From: JBMOLL01 sp049325415
GTDB taxonomy: Bacteria; Bacteroidota; Bacteroidia; Bacteroidales; GCA-2748055
Length of the DNA: 21,935 bases
Assembly: GCA_049325415.1 (NCBI GenBank)
Contig: JBMOLL010000016.1
Coordinates: 1 to 21,935, forward strand
Direction: 5' to 3'
How positions within the stretch are numbered: position 1 is the first letter of the stretch; each line of letters opens with the position of its first letter. Below are positions 7,277 through 14,790 of this stretch, piece after piece. Made by a program: the position numbers and the translations under genes. Under the pieces are notes generated by a model. It ran no database searches. It saw nothing but the letters and a program-made list of their open reading frames with translations, and was not told where the DNA came from.

Positions 7277-8383
7277 ATGATTAAGGCAGCGGACCAGAAG
7301 GCGAAAATCCTCTATGTGGATGATACAGAAGCAAATCTACTGTTGTTTGAAGCATCGTTTGAAAAAGACTACACGATTTTTCTGGCTTCTTCAGGGGATA
7401 AGGGACTGGAAATACTACGATCAAACGACATTTCGGTCCTGATCTCCGACCAGCGCATGCCGGGCATGTCGGGTACGGAATTGCTGGAAATTGCAGCAGA
7501 AGAATTCCCCCATGTAATGCGTTTCATGCTTACTGCCTACACCGATTACGACACCGTGGTCGAGTCCATCAACAAAGGACAGATCTACGGGTTCTTTAAT
7601 AAACCCTTTAAAGCCCGGGAAGTAAAAATGGCCATCAACAAGGCCATTGAGGTATATACCCTCCGGCAGAAAAATCAGCAGATGCTGACCCAGCTTGAAA
7701 ATGCCAACCGCGACCTGCTGGAAATGGAACACTCCCGTAATCTGTTCCTTAGTTCGATTACGGAAGAGATCAGGATGCCGATCTCCAAGATCATGACTGC
7801 AGTCCACATGCTGAAAGACAAAGTGGATGCCTCCGGACTCGGAGAACTCCTGGGTTTCCTCGACAGTTCGGTTTCAAGGCTGGAAAGCTTTTCTTTTGCC
7901 ACCAAACAGCTGGCAAGGCTCAAATCGCCACAGTTTGTACTGAAAAGCTCCAGAGTATCCCTGAAGGAACTGCTTGAGATCGCCACCATTGAAAAGAAGA
8001 CGCTGCTGAACGAATCCTCCGTGGAACTGCGCTTTGAAGAGCTTTCCAATGGTATCGCGGTTGAAGGAGACGAAGAATTGCTCGTGAGCTGTGCGGGCAT
8101 CCTGCTGGCAAACGCTGTTAAGCATACCCCGGAAAAGGGAGAGATCAACGTCAGCATTGATCGGGATAATCTTACCTTCACCGACGGCGGAGCCGGATAC
8201 ACCGATAAAATGCTGAACCAGGCCGAAGTACTTTTTTCCAGTGAAAGCACGGTCTCCCTTGATGCGGGCATTGAGCTGGCCCTCGCCAGTCAGATCATGA
8301 TCGCTCATGGTGCAAGGCTTCGGCTTTATAAAAACGAAGACAAAAAAGTCAGCATCTCAATGGATTTCAGGGAAGCGGAATAA
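7277..8383 (+). CDS. Response regulator fused to a degenerate histidine kinase (pseudokinase)
   Basis: The protein has 368 residues. Residues 10-125 form a receiver domain with acidic D15/D16, phospho-acceptor D58 (LISDQRMPGMSG), T86 and K109 (FNKPF), all intact. A helical linker (about 125-155) leads to a HisKA-like segment in which the phospho-acceptor histidine is replaced: SSITEEIRMPIS places E163 where SHEIRTPL-type kinases have His. The ATP-binding lobe is partly preserved, with ANAVKHT (N279) and DGGAGY (D303), but the later glycine-rich box is eroded (LDAGIELAL). Autophosphorylation is therefore unlikely and a regulatory or binding role more likely. No DNA-binding domain or signal peptide is present. 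The ABC transporter gene follows after 33 bp, consistent with one transcript and a functional link. Confidence 0.88.
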   Translation: MIKAADQKAKILYVDDTEANLLLFEASFEKDYTIFLASSGDKGLEILRSNDISVLISDQRMPGMSGTELLEIAAEEFPHVMRFMLTAYTDYDTVVESINKGQIYGFFNKPFKAREVKMAINKAIEVYTLRQKNQQMLTQLENANRDLLEMEHSRNLFLSSITEEIRMPISKIMTAVHMLKDKVDASGLGELLGFLDSSVSRLESFSFATKQLARLKSPQFVLKSSRVSLKELLEIATIEKKTLLNESSVELRFEELSNGIAVEGDEELLVSCAGILLANAVKHTPEKGEINVSIDRDNLTFTDGGAGYTDKMLNQAEVLFSSESTVSLDAGIELALASQIMIAHGARLRLYKNEDKKVSISMDFREAE

Positions 8384-8416
8384 AAGAGGGGATAGTACCG
8401 ACAAACTGCAAGGGAT

Positions 8417-11400
8417 ATGACAGAATCAATGCTCCAGGCCCTGATGAAGCTTTTTGCCATCCTGGCAAGTATCAACAGAGAAGCATCTTCTGTACTTTCA
8501 AGGAATTTTGTTGAGTCCTACCTTAAAACCCAGTTCAGCCGGAAACTTGTCGATCAGTCGCTACTCCTGTTTGATGATTACCTGCAGGAACTCCTTGCAC
8601 TGAAAAGCCAGTCCGATTCGAAAAGGATTACCTCCGTCTCCGTCAAGATCCTGTTTATCTGCAATCAGATTAACCGCGAACTCCACGTCAGGAACAAATT
8701 CCTGATCCTCTTCAGCCTGATCCAGTTTTCAAGGTATTTCGAAAATAATTCGGGTACGGGAGAGGAATTCAGACATACCGTAGCCGACACCCTTCAGACC
8801 ATTGCCGAGGGTCTGCTGATCAGCCCGGAGGATTATGCCAACTGCCGGGCCTTTATCACCGATAAATTTTACAAGGTCCCCGACCGGTCGTCCCTGCTCG
8901 TGATCAGCGACGACAAAAGCTTCAGTTTTACCGAGATCAACCATCTGCAAAAAGAGAACTTCAGCGGATCCCTCTTTGTGCTAAAGATTAAACAGTCGGA
9001 ACTGTATATTTTCTACTATTCGGGGACTGCCGTGATCTCCCTCGGAGGTAAACAGATCTATCCCAACCATATCTATCTCCTTCCAAAAGGATCGGCTCTG
9101 AAAGGAGATTATATCTCCCCCGTGTACTACAGTGATATCGTGGCCGGTTTCCTGCGCAGGGCTGATTTTCAGAAGATCTCTCTGGCCGCGCGCGACATCA
9201 GTTATATCTTCCCGGGTTCCGATAACGGGTTCCGCCCGCTCAGTTTCACCGTCGCCTCGGGAAACCTAGTGGGGATTATGGGCGGAAGTGGCACCGGGAA
9301 ATCAACCCTGATGAGGGTTCTGAGCGGCTCCATGACACCAGAGCAGGGCGAGATCTACATCAACGGACAGCCCTTCTCCTCGAACCGGCAGGCAGTGGAA
9401 GGTATGATCGGCTATGTTCCCCAGGACGACCTGCTCATCGAAGAACTGAGCGTATATGAAAATCTTTATTACAACGCGAAACTCTGCCTCGGAAAATTAA
9501 GCGAACAGGAGATCGGCGCACTGGTCACGAAAACCCTGGAAGACCTCGATCTGGATTATATCCGCGATCTGAAGGTGGGCTCACCGCTGAACAAATACAT
9601 CAGCGGCGGTCAGCGAAAAAGGCTGAACATAGCCCTCGAACTGATCCGCGAACCCAATATCCTGCTGGCCGACGAACCCACCTCTGGGCTTTCGTCGACC
9701 GATTCGGAAAACGTGATGCAACTGATGAAGGAGCAGGCACTGAGAGGCAAGATCGTGATCGTAAACATCCATCAGCCCTCCTCCGAACTGTTTAAAATGT
9801 TCGATTATCTCATCATTCTCGACAAGGGAGGTTACCTGGTCTATTCGGGTAATCCGCTGGATGCCTTTGCCTACCTGAAAGATATCGCCCAGCGGGTGGA
9901 TGCCTCAGAAATCGAATGCGGGACCTGTGGTAATGTGCAGACTGATGAACTTTTAAAAATCGTGGAGTCGAAACAGGTGAACGAGTTCGGGGAATTTACC
10001 AGCGAACGCCTGATCGCACCCGAAATGTGGTACAGCCTCATCCGCAAAAAGAACGGGGTTGAAACAGTACCTCCACCGGGTGAGATCCCGCCCTCGAACC
10101 TGAAAATACCTTCGGCCTGGAAACAGTTTAAAACCTATTCCATCCGGAATTTCCTGACCAAACTGGCCGACCGGCAATACCTGATGTTTGCCCTTACCGT
10201 GGCTCCGCTGCTGGCCCTCATCCTGGGATTCTTTACAAAATATGTCAGCGGGAACGATAACAGCGAGTATGTTTACATCTTCAGCAGGAATGAAAATATC
10301 CCGGCTTACCTGCTCATGAGCGTCATTGTGGCCCTTTTCGTGGGGATGATCATCAGTGCGGAAGAGATCATCGGCGACCGGAAAATCCTTGCACGGGAAG
10401 CCTACCTCCGGCTGTCACGGCCCGCCTACCTCAATTCCAAGATCGGTTTTCTGTTCCTTCTCAGTGCCATACAGATGTTATCCTTCGTCCTGATTGGAAA
10501 CGGGATCCTGCAGATCCGGGGACTGGACACCGAATACTGGATCGTTCTCTTTTCAACCGCAGCTTTTGCCGTGCTGCTCGGACTGAACATCTCCTCCGCA
10601 TTCCGTTCTGTGATCGCCATCTACATCAACATCCCCTTTATCCTCGTTCCGCTTATCCTCTTTTCGGGGGTGATCGTGAAATATGACAAGCTGCACTACC
10701 GTGTGTCCGGCAGCGAGTACGTCCCTGTGGTGGCCGATATCATGGCTTCCCGCTGGGCATACGAAGCCCTGGTGGTTACCCAGTTCAGCAGGAACGAGTT
10801 CGAAAAATACTTCTACGAAACCGACCGTCAGGAAGCCAACACTCTTTACCTGCTCAATTTCCTGATCCCCGAACTTAATAATAACCTATCCGATTACCGT
10901 GCCCTTCTTCAACGAAACGACCGCGAAGAAGAACAGCAGAAAATCGCCGGCCGGATACTGGATGCGCTGTCAGAACAGGGTGGATTCAGTAAAGAGCGCC
11001 TGCCCGTGCTCGGCGACGGAAAGCTGGATCCCGATGGACTGGCCTTGCTGCTGAGGGACTGGAGAACCAGGCTGGCCGGTGAAGCGAACCGGCTGAGTTA
11101 CAGGAAAGATGAGATCCTTCAGTCCATGATCAGCCAGGGCATGAGCCCGGAAGAACTCAGGAACCTGAAGGAAAGCTACACCAATGAAAGCATCAGTGAT
11201 CTTACCCTGAACAGCAACGAGCTCAAGAAACTGATCATCCGGAAAAACAGGATTATCCGAAAAGACAGCCCGGTCTTCCAGGAACCTTCCTCCTCATACG
11301 GCCGGGCACAGTTTTATGCGGGAGAAAAAAGGATCGGAAACTATCACATCCCTACCCTCTGGTTTAACGTAGCCGCCATCTGGCTGATGACCATAATCTT

Positions 11401-11494
11401 ATACCTCACACTGGTGTTCGACCTGGCCAGGAAGCTGATGGATCTGACCCCCGACTACCTGAAAAGGAAACAGGAAAGAATGAAAAGTTCCTGA
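8417..11494 (+). CDS. ABCG-like ABC transporter with TerB-like N-terminus and large external loop
   Basis: The protein has 1025 residues, with an AGGGAT sequence just before the start codon. Residues 1-150 are helical and resemble TerB-like regions of Bacteroidota transporters (tentative). Residues about 155-255 are beta-rich and unassigned. The ATPase has Walker A GGSGTGKST (289-297), Q336, signature ISGGQRKRL (395-403), Walker B ILLADE (415-420) and H452. PTSGLSS and NIHQPSSELF are typical of the ABCG/White branch. A CGTC pair (C501, C504) precedes the membrane domain. Hydrophobic helices lie near 588-607, 631-648, 676-695, 708-726, 734-753 and 980-1003, giving six. The segment between the last two is about 220 residues, much longer than in typical ABCG proteins. 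ATPase motifs are intact; export is likely, substrate unknown. Confidence 0.9.
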   Translation: MTESMLQALMKLFAILASINREASSVLSRNFVESYLKTQFSRKLVDQSLLLFDDYLQELLALKSQSDSKRITSVSVKILFICNQINRELHVRNKFLILFSLIQFSRYFENNSGTGEEFRHTVADTLQTIAEGLLISPEDYANCRAFITDKFYKVPDRSSLLVISDDKSFSFTEINHLQKENFSGSLFVLKIKQSELYIFYYSGTAVISLGGKQIYPNHIYLLPKGSALKGDYISPVYYSDIVAGFLRRADFQKISLAARDISYIFPGSDNGFRPLSFTVASGNLVGIMGGSGTGKSTLMRVLSGSMTPEQGEIYINGQPFSSNRQAVEGMIGYVPQDDLLIEELSVYENLYYNAKLCLGKLSEQEIGALVTKTLEDLDLDYIRDLKVGSPLNKYISGGQRKRLNIALELIREPNILLADEPTSGLSSTDSENVMQLMKEQALRGKIVIVNIHQPSSELFKMFDYLIILDKGGYLVYSGNPLDAFAYLKDIAQRVDASEIECGTCGNVQTDELLKIVESKQVNEFGEFTSERLIAPEMWYSLIRKKNGVETVPPPGEIPPSNLKIPSAWKQFKTYSIRNFLTKLADRQYLMFALTVAPLLALILGFFTKYVSGNDNSEYVYIFSRNENIPAYLLMSVIVALFVGMIISAEEIIGDRKILAREAYLRLSRPAYLNSKIGFLFLLSAIQMLSFVLIGNGILQIRGLDTEYWIVLFSTAAFAVLLGLNISSAFRSVIAIYINIPFILVPLILFSGVIVKYDKLHYRVSGSEYVPVVADIMASRWAYEALVVTQFSRNEFEKYFYETDRQEANTLYLLNFLIPELNNNLSDYRALLQRNDREEEQQKIAGRILDALSEQGGFSKERLPVLGDGKLDPDGLALLLRDWRTRLAGEANRLSYRKDEILQSMISQGMSPEELRNLKESYTNESISDLTLNSNELKKLIIRKNRIIRKDSPVFQEPSSSYGRAQFYAGEKRIGNYHIPTLWFNVAAIWLMTIILYLTLVFDLARKLMDLTPDYLKRKQERMKSS

Positions 11495-11507
11495 AAGAAT
11501 TTGTACG

Positions 11508-11533
11508 GGCCGTGGGTGTTTTTTCCACAGGCC
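11508..11533 (+). terminator. Hairpin between the ABC transporter and lipoprotein genes
   Basis: GGCCGTGG (11508-11515) pairs with CCAC and GGCC (11525-11533) with one bulged A at 11529 and a 9-base loop. The 8 bp GC-rich stem begins 13 bp after the transporter stop codon. No uninterrupted T tract follows, so it may be a weak or partial terminator, or an mRNA-stabilising structure, rather than a classic intrinsic terminator. Confidence 0.35.
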
Positions 11534-11584
11534 GGTGGCATTATTGTTTAAAAAAGTTTAGTTTTACGGATCAATCTGACTGTC

Positions 11585-12487
11585 ATGAAAAAAGCAAATG
11601 CAGCCTTCCTGTTCTTACTCCTGTTGACTGTGGCTCTGATATCATGCAACAGCAACAGGTCATCAAACAATCCGGCAGACCGCTACGGGCTGACTGAAAA
11701 GAAAGATACCCTGCTGAATGAGATCCGCGATGCGAAATCGGTGATCTACCTCTTCCCGTCTCCCGGCGAGATCCTGAATCGCTTTGATGGTACGGGGATC
11801 GGATATGAATCCGGGCTTACCAATCCGGCCGAAAATGCCTCGGCCTACATGACCACCAAAGCCAGGGCACTCAACCTCGGGGTCTATATCTCCGACATGG
11901 CCTATTGTGCCGTTCTGAACCGTACGAATGAAGCCGTCGATTACCTCGATGTGATTAATGACCTGAGCGAGGAGGCCGGTGTGGCTACCAGTGCCTTCAG
12001 CAGTCTCGTGGATCGTGCCCGGACCAATATCGGAAACAAGGACAGCCTCGTGGTAATATCCACCGATCTGTTCATGACCCTCCTGGAATTCCTGGAAAAC
12101 GGAGGTAAAAACAATACTATCGCCCTGATCTCTTCAGGTGCCTACATCGAAAGCATGTACCTCACCATCATGCTGGCAGGACCCTACAGTGACGATAACA
12201 AGATCCTCAGGCAGGTGGCCGAAATGAAATACCCCTTCGATAACCTGCTCCAACAGATCCAGACCGTAAAGGACGATCCCAACGTAGCCAGCATGATCAG
12301 CTATATGGAAACGATCAAGGGTGTTTTTGACGATCTGGGATCCGAAAATTATGCCGAAATGATCTCGAAGAATGAAGACGGCTCCATCACGGTAATGGGC
12401 GGTGCAGCCTTCACCTTCAACGAACAGAACTACAGCCTTCTGAAATCGGAAGTACTGGAGATCAGAAAAAACATTGTCAGTAAATAA
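11585..12487 (+). CDS. Hypothetical lipoprotein
   Basis: The protein has 300 residues and a clear lipoprotein signal: positive N-terminus, hydrophobic core and lipobox ALISC with lipidated Cys21, followed by NSNRSS, a typical Ser/Asn-rich tether. Export to the periplasmic face or the outer membrane is expected. The mature part is mostly helical (for example LNLGVYISDMAYCAVLNR, VDYLDVINDLSEEAG) and ends in a short segment with GSITVMGGAAF. I do not recognise a named domain. It lies 90 bp after the ABC transporter gene on the same strand, separated by a hairpin, so it may be a partner of the transporter or an independent unit. The next gene follows after 17 bp. Confidence 0.75.
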   Translation: MKKANAAFLFLLLLTVALISCNSNRSSNNPADRYGLTEKKDTLLNEIRDAKSVIYLFPSPGEILNRFDGTGIGYESGLTNPAENASAYMTTKARALNLGVYISDMAYCAVLNRTNEAVDYLDVINDLSEEAGVATSAFSSLVDRARTNIGNKDSLVVISTDLFMTLLEFLENGGKNNTIALISSGAYIESMYLTIMLAGPYSDDNKILRQVAEMKYPFDNLLQQIQTVKDDPNVASMISYMETIKGVFDDLGSENYAEMISKNEDGSITVMGGAAFTFNEQNYSLLKSEVLEIRKNIVSK

Positions 12488-12504
12488 TCCACAACCCTGT
12501 GAAT

Positions 12505-12960
12505 ATGAAAAGATTAGGAATAACCGCCATAATGCTCCTGTTTGCCCTGACAATGGCAAGCGGACAAAACTGCAAGAAATTCCATCTTTATGGGGCCTGC
12601 ATGCAGTTCCCGGGGAATAATTTCAAGATGGACGGACAATCGCGCAGTAACGTGATCGGGGTCGGGGACAAGCTTATTTACTCCATGGTTTTCTATGGGG
12701 AGAGGCAATACAAATTGTATTTCTGCGCTTCGGAAGAGTTCTACCCGGTGCATTTCAGACTGGTCGACAGTATGACCGGACAACTGATCTACGATAATTC
12801 CAAGGATGATTATCCCGATAATGTTACTGTGAATATCGAATACACCCGGAAGATTAATGTGGAACTTGAGGTCCTTGCCCTGGAAGCAAGTGAAGAGGTC
12901 AAACTCTCCTACCTGGGCTGCTCGGGAACACTTATGCTCTGGAAACCCATTGAAAAGTAA
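12505..12960 (+). CDS. Small exported protein of unknown function
   Basis: I start this at ATG 12505 (151 residues) rather than the GTG at 12499, since the signal peptide (KRLGITAIMLLFALTMASGQ) is then complete. The mature protein begins NCKKFHLYGACMQFPGNNF and is beta-rich with several cysteines (NCKK, GACM, YFCAS, LGCSG). Those cysteines could form disulfides in the periplasm. The C-terminal half (LVDSMTGQLIYDNS, INVELEVLALE) looks like a small beta-sandwich. I do not recognise the family. It follows the lipoprotein by 17 bp and precedes the esterase by 19 bp, so all three may share a transcript. Confidence 0.65.
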   Translation: MKRLGITAIMLLFALTMASGQNCKKFHLYGACMQFPGNNFKMDGQSRSNVIGVGDKLIYSMVFYGERQYKLYFCASEEFYPVHFRLVDSMTGQLIYDNSKDDYPDNVTVNIEYTRKINVELEVLALEASEEVKLSYLGCSGTLMLWKPIEK

Positions 12961-12979
12961 GCTTTTGTATAGTTTTTCT

Positions 12980-13927
12980 ATGAAACTGACCGGAATAACC
13001 CTGTTCCTGGTACTGAACTGTTTTATACCCTCACTTATGGGACAGCACCTTGTATTACCCCTTTACTCCGAAGGCTCCATTCCTGAAGCCCGGCAGAGCT
13101 CACTGAAAGAAATCCGGGATACCACCGATATCCTCAGGATCAGCCAGGTTATCATACCCGAAATCTCAGTTTATCTTCCGGCTGTGCCCCACCGGACCGG
13201 AGAAGCCGTGGTGATCTGCCCGGGAGGAGGATACCGGGTCCTCGCCTGGGACTGGGAAGGCGAAGATTTGGCCAAATTCTGGAATTCGAAAGGCCTTGCT
13301 GCCATCGTTCTGAAATACCGCCTCCCCTCTTCCGAAAGCCAGATAAATCCCAGCCTTGTGCCCTTGCTGGATGCACAACGGGCCATGCGTCTTGCGCGTT
13401 ACCACGCGGCCGACTGGGGGATAGATCCCGACAGGATTGGTATCATGGGCTTTTCCGCAGGCGGACATCTGGCGTCCACCCTGAGTACCCAATATGACAG
13501 CGGGAATCCTGCCGATCCCGACCCGGTTGAAAGGATGAGCTGCCGTCCCGGTTTTTCCATGCTGATCTACCCTGTGATTTCAATGACGGAGAAATTTCAG
13601 CACAGTGGCTCCCGGGAAGCCCTGGTGGGCAATGACAACGGACTTGCAAAAAAATTCTCCTCCGAATTACAGGTCACACCCGACACACCACCGGCATTCC
13701 TGTTACATGCCTCAGACGATCAGGTGGTACCGGTGGAGAATTCGCTCGCTTATTACCAGGCTCTTATCCGGAACGGTGTGGCTGCAGAGATGCATATCTA
13801 CCCGGAAGGAGGTCATGGTTTTGCCCTCGCCATCGGTAAAGGACATCTGGCCGGGTGGCCGGAACTATGCCACCAGTGGTTGCGATCGCTGTATAAAGAA
13901 GAAGTACATACTTCGGGCAGGCAGTGA
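12980..13927 (+). CDS. Secreted alpha/beta hydrolase, esterase-like
   Basis: I start this at ATG 12980 (315 residues), which gives a signal peptide of about 22 residues ending in SLMGQ. The open frame from 12857 overlaps the previous gene and is not used. It is an alpha/beta hydrolase of the BD-FAE/acetyl-xylan-esterase-like type. The oxyanion region is CPGGGYRVLAWDWEG (from residue 80), the nucleophile Ser159 is in GFSAGGH, the acid is Asp247 in HASDDQVVPV, and the base is His279 in YPEGGHGFA, so the triad is complete. Proteins of this kind remove acetyl or feruloyl groups from plant polysaccharides. The nearby pectate lyase and DUF4861 genes make a pectin or hemicellulose substrate plausible, but the exact ester is not readable from sequence. 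Confidence 0.85.
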   Translation: MKLTGITLFLVLNCFIPSLMGQHLVLPLYSEGSIPEARQSSLKEIRDTTDILRISQVIIPEISVYLPAVPHRTGEAVVICPGGGYRVLAWDWEGEDLAKFWNSKGLAAIVLKYRLPSSESQINPSLVPLLDAQRAMRLARYHAADWGIDPDRIGIMGFSAGGHLASTLSTQYDSGNPADPDPVERMSCRPGFSMLIYPVISMTEKFQHSGSREALVGNDNGLAKKFSSELQVTPDTPPAFLLHASDDQVVPVENSLAYYQALIRNGVAAEMHIYPEGGHGFALAIGKGHLAGWPELCHQWLRSLYKEEVHTSGRQ

Positions 13928-13929
13928 AT

Positions 13930-13947
13930 GCCAGCCTTATGCCTGGC
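13930..13947 (+). other. Small hairpin after the esterase gene
   Basis: GCCAG (13930-13934) and CTGGC (13943-13947) form a 5 bp perfect stem with an 8-base loop, starting 3 bp after the esterase stop codon. It is followed by AT-rich sequence but no T run. It may mark a transcript 3' end or a processing site; evidence is weak. Confidence 0.3.
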
Positions 13948-13968
13948 GAATAATATTAACATACCTGC

Positions 13969-14565
13969 ATGGAAGAACATCGATCAGACCGGGAAATAAT
14001 CATTGATATTCTATCCAAAGCCTTTGGAGAGAATCCCCGGGTGCTTTCGACCATAAAAAAAGGAAGAACCGATGAAAGGATCCGGATCATGGCCAACTAC
14101 GCCTACGACCTGGTTGAGCGGCAAAATGGCGTGTTCTTTTCCTCCGACAGTACCACGGCCATGCTTTATTACCGCAAGAGCCTGAAAAAAATGGACCTTG
14201 CTCAAACCCTTCGCTACCTCCGCATGATCTTCAGGACCATCCGGCCTCTGAAGGCCCTGGTGACCCTGAAAAGGGAAAAAATGATCGACCGGCTGCGCGA
14301 AGATCCTTCCGACTATATCTATGTCTGGCTCCTGGGGGCTATTCCCGGAAACAGGAGCCTGAAAGGACTTATTGAAGTCAGGGATCACCTGGCCCTGCTC
14401 CAGGAAAAATACCACCTGCCGATCCTGATCGAAACAACCCTGGAGAAAATGCTCAAACTTTACCAGTATGTGGGCTTTGAGATCTACCACACCTGGGAGG
14501 ATGAAAGCACCGGGATCACGGTCTGGTTCCTTAAACGCCCTTATCATCAGCCTGAAATCTCCTGA
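13969..14565 (+). CDS. GNAT-like acetyltransferase, divergent
   Basis: The protein has 198 residues and no signal peptide, so it is cytoplasmic. The C-terminal two thirds resembles a GNAT fold. DYIYVWLLGAIPGNRSLKGL (from about residue 115) corresponds to beta-4 and the acetyl-CoA pyrophosphate loop, though the usual R/Q-x-x-G-x-G/A is degraded to NRSLKG. ILIETTLEKMLKLYQYVGF followed by EIYHTWE is the usual beta-5/helix/beta-6 ending of the fold. The N-terminal region has a basic helix around RYLRMIFRTIRPLKAL. Substrate is unknown. It sits between two secreted carbohydrate-active genes, 41 bp after the esterase and 225 bp before the pectate lyase, but its cytoplasmic nature makes a direct role in pectin breakdown unlikely. 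Confidence 0.65.
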   Translation: MEEHRSDREIIIDILSKAFGENPRVLSTIKKGRTDERIRIMANYAYDLVERQNGVFFSSDSTTAMLYYRKSLKKMDLAQTLRYLRMIFRTIRPLKALVTLKREKMIDRLREDPSDYIYVWLLGAIPGNRSLKGLIEVRDHLALLQEKYHLPILIETTLEKMLKLYQYVGFEIYHTWEDESTGITVWFLKRPYHQPEIS

Positions 14566-14708
14566 AAGGGAGAAAGCTTTTTATGCGCTTCCGGTTTCAC
14601 TGTCGTTGATTCTTCTTTCCCTTAGCTATAGCAGGGTAAACACTTAATTCATTGTTTTACTGTTTTTTAAATTTGAGGAGGCTGTTTCCAAACCTCTTAA
14701 ACCCGGTA

Positions 14709-14748
14709 TTTTGGGCAACATGTCCCCTGTTTTGGGCACCCTGTCCCG
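14709..14748 (+). promoter_or_regulatory. Two direct repeats 21 bp apart upstream of the pectate lyase (operator-like)
   Basis: The 19-base elements TTTTGGGCAACATGTCCCC (14709-14727) and TTTTGGGCACCCTGTCCCG (14730-14748) match at 16 of 19 positions and are spaced exactly 21 bp, about two helical turns. Each contains a partial dyad, GGGCA...TGTCCC. They end 21 bases before the -7-like box of the pectate lyase gene. Placement and spacing fit a tandem operator for a regulator bound on one DNA face. The regulator is not identified here. Confidence 0.5.
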
Positions 14749-14769
14749 CACCTTTTCCCCCGGATGCTA

Positions 14770-14776
14770 TAATTTG
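14770..14776 (+). promoter_or_regulatory. Probable -7 box of the pectate lyase gene
   Basis: TAATTTG matches the Bacteroidota -7 consensus TAnnTTTG and lies 14 bases before the start codon at 14791, which would give a very short leader. There is no good TTTG at the expected -33 distance, so transcription may depend on an activator at the upstream direct repeats. Confidence 0.4.
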
Positions 14777-14790
14777 CAACCTGTGTTCAC

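Noticed and set aside
12857..12979. Upstream extension of the esterase frame
   Set aside because: It overlaps the small exported protein gene, and the signal peptide starts at ATG 12980.
14618..14635. Palindrome-like GCTATAGC with flanking CCCT/AGGG upstream of the pectate lyase
   Set aside because: The pairing needs a bulge and there is no T tract; it is weaker than the direct repeats further downstream.
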